This document shows positions 60,048 to 64,000 of a stretch of 64,000 nt of DNA, in pieces; within the stretch, counting starts at the first letter, position 1; each line of letters starts with the position of its first letter. This DNA comes from Mesobacillus zeae. GTDB taxonomy: Bacteria > Bacillota > Bacilli > Bacillales > Cytobacillaceae. The translations under genes and the position numbers were made by a program. The stretch covers positions 47,882 to 111,881 of the forward strand of contig NZ_QWVT01000021.1 of NCBI RefSeq assembly GCF_003570705.1, read 5' to 3'. The notes under the pieces were generated by a model that ran no database searches, was not told where the DNA came from, and was given only the letters and a program-made list of their open reading frames with translations.

Positions 60048-60341
60048 CTATAGCTTTTGGCTCACTTCATATCTTTTAATAACAGGTTTCCTGGAGAGCA
60101 TTTCACACGATTCCTCGATAAATGCTTTGAAATGTGGAGCTTCCTCATGGTGTTTGATCGAACGCAAATCCTTCCACTCTTCAAGAATGACAAATTGTGC
60201 AGGATTGTCAGTATCCTCATACAGCTGATAGCTGATGTTTCCCTCCTCAGCTTTAGATCCCTGCATCACCATACGTGCCAGCTGCAGAAAGTCGCTTCGG
60301 AATTCCTCTTTCACATCAATGTGTGCATGAATGATTACCAT
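60048..60341 (-). CDS. Antibiotic biosynthesis monooxygenase (ABM/YgiN-like) protein
   Basis: 97 residues from ATG 60341 (GAGGAGG nine bases upstream; 15 upstream codons are unsupported). The ABM fold: VIIHAHIDVKEEFRSDFLQL at the start, EGNISYQLYEDTDNPAQFVI near 38-55, EEWKDLRSIKHHEEAPHFKA near 58-75 and a C-terminal strand. Members include quinol monooxygenases (YgiN) and heme-degrading enzymes. The gene lies upstream of the broken OYE gene, 30 bp away, so they may once have formed a quinone/xenobiotic redox operon. Confidence 0.82.
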   Translation of the reverse strand: MVIIHAHIDVKEEFRSDFLQLARMVMQGSKAEEGNISYQLYEDTDNPAQFVILEEWKDLRSIKHHEEAPHFKAFIEESCEMLSRKPVIKRYEVSQKL

Positions 60342-60458
60342 TATGGCCTTCCTCCTCTTTAAAGTCCGCATAAACAAACTGAACACTCGTTCACCCGGTC
60401 TCCTATTAACAGCTTAAAGTCAATTTCCGGAAATTTCAATTTTGATGCTCTAATGAAG

Positions 60459-60765
60459 AAATGCGAAATCGCCCGTTAAGCGCCGTATGGACTGGAGTCA
60501 TCCGACTGAGATAAGGCGAATCTTCAATCAGCGGATGGGTTTTGCCGCTGATTGTTAGATGAGCCGATCGGGCTTTTACGGGCAGTTGGGAACCTACTGC
60601 CCGTTGATGCGCGATAAAGGAAACACGAAAAACGTAGCGATTCGATGTTGACTTATAACGCTAAAAGCGCGCACGTCCTGTGCGCAACGCCTTACTCGCA
60701 CATCCTGTGCTTCGTCGTAGGGAAATGGGAGACGTCCACTAGGCGCTGGCCATCGAAACTGGAAA
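60459..60765. repeat. Interspersed structured repeat, copy C (long form)
   Basis: Contains all modules of copies A and B: opening GCGAAATCGCCCGTTAAGCG, GTATGGACTGGAGTCATCCG, GAGATAAGGCGAATCTTCAA, hairpin AATCAGCGG...CCGCTGATT, GGGCAGT/ACTGCCC, GATAAAGGAAACACGAAAAA, and the tail to CCACTAGGCGCTGG. Unique here are CGCGCACGTCCTGTGCGCAA and a similar CACATCCTGTGCTTCG. No ORF with a ribosome site. Confidence 0.85.
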
Positions 60766-60767
60766 TA

Positions 60768-60803
60768 AAATAAGGCCCCCTTTTTGTAAAAGGGAGCCTT
60801 TAA
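60768..60803 (-). terminator. Terminator of the amino acid permease gene
   Basis: Stem AAGGCCCCCTTTT/AAAAGGGAGCCTT (one mismatch), directly after the permease stop. Confidence 0.8.
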
Positions 60804-60805
60804 AA

Positions 60806-62203
60806 CTATACTGCTTTTTCATCGTCAGCCTGGTCTGGATAACGCTTGTGGAATCCTTTGGCATAATAGACAGCTGTCAGGATGCCAATCCAGAGTGGAC
60901 CTACGATGACTGCAATTCTTGTATTCTCGCTAATTGCCATTAGTACGATAACCAGCGCTAAAAACGCAAGCGATACGTATGAAGAAAGAGGATAAAGGGG
61001 CATTTTGTATTTTAACTGCCTCACTTTTTCCTTATCAAGGCTTTTACGGAACCGGAGCTGGGAGAGCAGAATGATACCCCATGTCCAGATGGCGCCAAAA
61101 GTCGCGATGCTTGTTACCCATGCAAACGCCTTAGCCGGAACAACATAATTAAGGACAACCCCTGCAAGCAAGGCTCCTGCCGAAGCAAGTACTGCCATGC
61201 CTGGGACGCCTCCTTTTGTAACTTTTCCAAAAGGCTTAGGAGCTTCACCATGCTGAGCCAGGTTGAACAGCATTCTTCCTGTGCTGAAAATCCCACTGTT
61301 GCAGGCTGACAGTGCAGCTGTTAAGACAACAAAGTTGATGATTCCAGCTGCAGCTGGCACACCAAGCTGCTTGAAGGTAAGAACAAACGGGCTTCCTTTT
61401 GTCCCAATCTCCTCCCATGGATAGATCGCCATGATGACAAACAAAGAGCCGATGTAAAAGATCATAATTCTCCAGAAAACAGTATCTATCGCTTTTGCGA
61501 GGTTTTTTTCAGGATTCTTTACTTCTCCCGCTGTTACACCAATCATTTCTACACCAAGGTAGGCAAACATAACCATTTGCAAGGATAACAGGACACCCTT
61601 TATGCCATTCGGGAAAAAACCGCCATTGTTCCAAAGATTTTCAATTCCTGTAGCAACTCCGCCGTTGCCTATACCAAACAGGATCATGCCAAATCCGCAG
61701 ATAATCATTGCGACAATTACGACAATTTTAATCATTGCAAACCAAAATTCGAGCTCTCCATATGCTTTGACAGCAAGGAAATTGACAGTCGTCATGATGA
61801 TAAGCGCAGCCAGGGCCCATATCCACCGCGGAATATCCGGAAACCAGAATTCCATGTATATACCGACAGCGGTAATTTCAGCCATGCAGGTAACAACCCA
61901 TAAAAACCAGTAGTTCCATCCGGTAATATATCCAGCAAGAGGTCCAAGGTAATCACGGGCGTATTTACTGAACGAGCCTGCTACCGGCTTATGAATCGCC
62001 ATTTCTCCAAGCGCTCTCATGATAAAGAAGATAATGAGGCCGCTGAATGCATACGCAAGCATAATGCCCGGTCCTGCCATCTTGATTGCTTCCCCTGCCC
62101 CAAGGAAAAGGCCGACACCGATTGCTGCCCCAAGGGACATTAAGGTAATATGCCTTTCTTCCAGCCCGCGCTGAAGCTGGTTTTCACCGTTGTCTGTTTT
62201 CAT
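60806..62203 (-). CDS. APC-family amino acid permease
   Basis: 465 residues with 12 membrane helices. Family opening LQRGLEERHITLMSLGAAIG, VGLFLGAGEAIKMAGPG and GEMAIHKPVAGSFSKYARDY near 65-85, GVEMIGVTAGEVKNPEKNLA near 222-240 and LTAALSACNSGIFSTGRMLF near 295-315 all match the AAT group (ProY, GabP, CycA, AapA). Imports a neutral amino acid with protons; exact substrate is uncertain. GGAGGAGAT lies before the ATG. It keeps intact the motifs that are broken in the permease pseudogene at 18-21 kb. Confidence 0.92.
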   Translation of the reverse strand: MKTDNGENQLQRGLEERHITLMSLGAAIGVGLFLGAGEAIKMAGPGIMLAYAFSGLIIFFIMRALGEMAIHKPVAGSFSKYARDYLGPLAGYITGWNYWFLWVVTCMAEITAVGIYMEFWFPDIPRWIWALAALIIMTTVNFLAVKAYGELEFWFAMIKIVVIVAMIICGFGMILFGIGNGGVATGIENLWNNGGFFPNGIKGVLLSLQMVMFAYLGVEMIGVTAGEVKNPEKNLAKAIDTVFWRIMIFYIGSLFVIMAIYPWEEIGTKGSPFVLTFKQLGVPAAAGIINFVVLTAALSACNSGIFSTGRMLFNLAQHGEAPKPFGKVTKGGVPGMAVLASAGALLAGVVLNYVVPAKAFAWVTSIATFGAIWTWGIILLSQLRFRKSLDKEKVRQLKYKMPLYPLSSYVSLAFLALVIVLMAISENTRIAVIVGPLWIGILTAVYYAKGFHKRYPDQADDEKAV

Positions 62204-62599
62204 GGTATATCTCCTCCTGTCGAACCATTTTAGAACAAAATATTAATTAAATTTTCTTGAAATTATGCGAACAGCTTCTTGCTGCGCGCTCAGTCGAATG
62301 TAATATTCTGCTGAACAGTAGATTCCTAGCCATATTTTTCATGCTGAAAAATGAACACAAATAACATTGTACCACTTTTATCGGTATTTCAAAATAAGAA
62401 AATTTTCACAAATTGTTATCTTTAAATATGAAAAAGAAGACTCCCTGCCTATTTACCTGAACGAAAAAAGGCCAGGCTGGAGGGCTTGGCCTTTCTGCTG
62501 CAGAATGTTAGCTTCAGCCCCCTCCCGAATGCATATTTTTTCAAGGATGGACTTTCGGGATGCTCTTTACGCTTTGTTCAGCAGGTACTTACAGTCTGT
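62204..62599. other. Intergenic region, ~395 bp
   Basis: Between the permease and the DUF1836 gene. It contains the terminator at 62464-62494 and AT-rich stretches that should hold the permease promoter (an ATTTTATCGGTATTTC region near 62365). No small ORF with a ribosome site was found. Confidence 0.4.
62464..62496 (-). terminator. Terminator downstream of the DUF1836 gene
   Basis: Minus strand AAAGGCCAAGC pairs with GCCTGGCCTTT (one mismatch), then TTTTTTCG. It is about 105 bases after the DUF1836 stop. Confidence 0.7.
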
Positions 62600-63199
62600 T
62601 TATTCGTTCGTGCTTCCTGATATTTCATCAACTAGTTTTTCAGCTGCCCGTCTGTACAGACTGCTCATATTGGCCAGGCTTAGAATAAGCAGCAACTTTT
62701 CCAGGTAAGGATCTTCTTCGGAGGCAGCTTTGCTGCTGGCTTCCTCGGCGCGTTCTTGTAAGCCTTTTTTAAATGCTTGAGATCCGGCTTCCTGGAGGCT
62801 AAGGACATCTTCGTAATAACTGCCAAGATCAAAGTTTCCCTGGATCAGTTTCTCATTTAAAGTCTCCAGCGCAGCCTTTATATCATTGATTGATAGGGCA
62901 CCTTTTAGCTGGTAGATTAAACTAATCAAAATAACATGCTCTTTGGAATACTTTTTGTTTTTAATTGGGAAAAACAGCTTTCCTTTTGCATAGTTATTGA
63001 TCATTGTTTTAGTCAGAAGCTTGTCCTTTTCATTTCGCCTTGTGTCTTTAAAATTATTTTCAAACAGCTGGATGACCTGATCCATATAAAGGTCGATTTC
63101 TGGAATGTCGCCGAGCTTGATTTGGCTTTTAGGATCAAGCGCATCAATCAATTTTTCAATCTCAATCATTTCTGGCCTCATTTCATACTTGGTAGTCAT
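62600..63199 (-). CDS. DUF1836 family protein (MerR-like domain)
   Basis: 199 residues from ATG 63199 with AAGG close upstream; the 14 extra codons of the longer frame have no site. Opening MTTKYEMRPEMIEIEKLIDA, then a folded domain with DLYMDQVIQLFENNF near 45-60, LLTKTMINNYAKGKLFFPIK near 68-88 (a helix-turn-helix-like turn) and helical segments to the end. The DUF1836 family is common in Firmicutes and is thought to bind DNA. It is divergent from trhA with an inverted repeat between the two. Confidence 0.75.
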   Translation of the reverse strand: MTTKYEMRPEMIEIEKLIDALDPKSQIKLGDIPEIDLYMDQVIQLFENNFKDTRRNEKDKLLTKTMINNYAKGKLFFPIKNKKYSKEHVILISLIYQLKGALSINDIKAALETLNEKLIQGNFDLGSYYEDVLSLQEAGSQAFKKGLQERAEEASSKAASEEDPYLEKLLLILSLANMSSLYRRAAEKLVDEISGSTNE

Positions 63200-63231
63200 T
63201 ATTATACCTTGAATTTTATCCAAGGTAAACA

Positions 63232-63278
63232 TTGACCACATGATAAGTTACGTATATACTATTAAGTAGTTATCAAAA
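63232..63278 (+). promoter_or_regulatory. Sigma-A promoter of trhA with overlapping inverted repeat
   Basis: TTGACC (63232-63237), 17-bp spacer and TATACT (63255-63260). The -10 is flanked by TGATAAGTTAC (from 63241) and GTAGTTATCA (to ~63278), inverted copies differing at two bases. The neighbouring DUF1836 protein or another repressor could bind; inference. Confidence 0.65.
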
Positions 63279-63305
63279 CCACATGACGTTGAGGGAGTGT
63301 TTTAT

Positions 63306-63953
63306 ATGAATCAATTTATCCGGGAACCCATCAATGGCTTCACACATTTGGCTGGAGCGGTATTATCATTTGCCGGCCTTCTGATGATGGTCGCCAAAGC
63401 AGCTTCGTCTTCTGCTTCACCAATGACAATGGCAGCTGTTGTGATTTTCGGCTTGAGTCTGATGCTGCTTTACAGCGCTTCGGCTACCTACCATATGGCT
63501 GTAGCAAGGGATAGGGTCATCGGATTTTTGCGGAGGCTTGACCATTCGATGATTTTTATTCTGATAGCAGGCACATACGCTCCATATTGCCTTGTCAGTC
63601 TTGAGGGTAAAGCAGGCTGGATTATGTTCTCCATCATTCTTGGGGTTGCTGCTGCTGGTGTTATTTTCAAAATGGTCTGGTTCAAATCGCCAAGATGGCT
63701 ATCGACCGCTCTTTATATAGGAATGGGCTGGATGATCGTTTTTGCCGCCTCACCGCTAGCGGGAAGCCTGTCTACAACCGGGATGGCGCTGCTTGTTACT
63801 GGAGGAATACTCTATACAATCGGTGGGATCATTTATGGAATTAAACCGCGGTTTATGAAATCAAAGTATATGGGCTACCATGAAATCTTCCATATTTTCA
63901 TTCTCCTCGGCAGCCTGTCTCACTTCCTTAGCGTCTACCTATATGTTCTTTAA
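63306..63953 (+). CDS. TrhA/hemolysin III-family membrane protein
   Basis: 215 residues from ATG 63306 (GAGGGAG eight bases upstream; an upstream GTG at 63297 overlaps that site). Seven membrane helices with family motifs: PINGFTHLAGAVLSFAG near 8-25, SASATYHMAVARDRVIGFLR near 55-75, RLDHSMIFILIAGTYAPYCL near 73-92 and MGYHEIFHIFILLGSLSHF near 190-210. The paired histidines bind zinc in the PAQR superfamily. In bacteria these proteins affect membrane energetics or fluidity, and hemolytic activity is usually not their physiological role. Confidence 0.9.
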   Translation: MNQFIREPINGFTHLAGAVLSFAGLLMMVAKAASSSASPMTMAAVVIFGLSLMLLYSASATYHMAVARDRVIGFLRRLDHSMIFILIAGTYAPYCLVSLEGKAGWIMFSIILGVAAAGVIFKMVWFKSPRWLSTALYIGMGWMIVFAASPLAGSLSTTGMALLVTGGILYTIGGIIYGIKPRFMKSKYMGYHEIFHIFILLGSLSHFLSVYLYVL

Positions 63954-63968
63954 CGCAGTAAACATATG

Positions 63969-64000
63969 AAGGGTGCCTGACCCCCAGCGCTTTAAAGCGC
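63969..64000. repeat. GTGCCTGACCCCC palindrome, left part at the window edge
   Basis: AAGGGTGCCTGACCCCCAGCGCTTTAAAGCGC reads identically to the first 32 bases after the leading A of the 53049 palindrome; the rest lies outside. It follows the trhA stop by 15 bases and may act as its terminator. Confidence 0.85.

Noticed and set aside
62367..62708. 113-codon plus-strand ORF
   Set aside because: It covers a terminator and the antisense of DUF1836, with no ribosome site.

Overview
The window looks like chromosomal DNA of a Gram-positive, spore-former-type Bacillaceae (Bacillus, Mesobacillus or Cytobacillus-like). Reasons: strong AGGAGG ribosome sites with frequent GTG/TTG starts, sigma-A style promoters, many GC-hairpin plus T-run terminators, and typical family members (SdpR/SdpI, RocB, KinA-E-like kinase, YqgT-like LysM endopeptidase, CstA/YbdD, SigL-type enhancer-binding regulator). 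No rRNA, tRNA or CRISPR array was seen.

Layout. 1-2.8 kb: truncated ABC exporter, a 21-bp tandem repeat array, an sdpRI immunity/autorepressor pair behind a 26-bp palindromic operator, and an overlooked 52-residue ORF. 2.8-15.5 kb: a fatty-acid/acyl-CoA degradation regulon. Six minus-strand genes (three acyl-CoA ligases, acyl-CoA dehydrogenase, thiolase, CaiB-type CoA transferase) lie behind a near-perfect sigma-54 (-24/-12) promoter, next to a CBS-PAS-AAA+-Fis activator. A separate 3-hydroxyacyl-CoA dehydrogenase-like SDR has its own sigma-54 promoter and paired candidate activator sites. 16-17.7 kb: thiosulfate importer TsuA and a TusA/TsuB partner whose catalytic Cys codon is an in-frame UGA followed by a SECIS-like hairpin, a candidate selenoprotein. 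18-21 kb: a decayed LysP-type permease split by an 1,881-bp Tn7-like element with no transposase, carrying a DinB gene and two small ORFs. 21-34 kb: peptide and amino acid use (M14 carboxypeptidase, OPT transporter with PqqD-like partner, LysM-M14 endopeptidase, CstA), a GGDEF/EAL protein and a His-rich YtkA-like lipoprotein. 34-41 kb: esterase, GalE, formate/nitrite channel, and a TPR-dynamin-like GTPase. 41-46.2 kb: a six-gene molybdoenzyme operon (cytochrome-b-like anchor, Mo-bisPGD subunit, 4x[4Fe-4S] subunit, Tat-type Rieske protein, two small proteins) behind an Fnr-type site correctly spaced from a -10. 46-64 kb: ThrE-type exporter halves, RocB, a YdbM-like acyl-CoA dehydrogenase, GlnRS, an amino acid ABC transporter, an orphan sporulation-type kinase, small redox proteins, an APC permease, DUF1836 and a TrhA/hemolysin III protein.

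Themes. Much of the content serves scavenging of fatty acids, peptides and amino acids, with sigma-54 and Fnr-type control inferred from sequence. Two interspersed repeat families run through the second half: a structured unit of roughly 150-300 bp (52.7, 52.9, 60.5 kb, with a fragment at 26.0 kb) and a GTGCCTGACCCCC palindrome family (7.3, 8.6, 34.1, 53.05, 63.97 kb). Start sites were moved from the longest ORF wherever a ribosome site clearly favoured an internal codon. All functional calls rest on motif recognition by eye; no database search was run.
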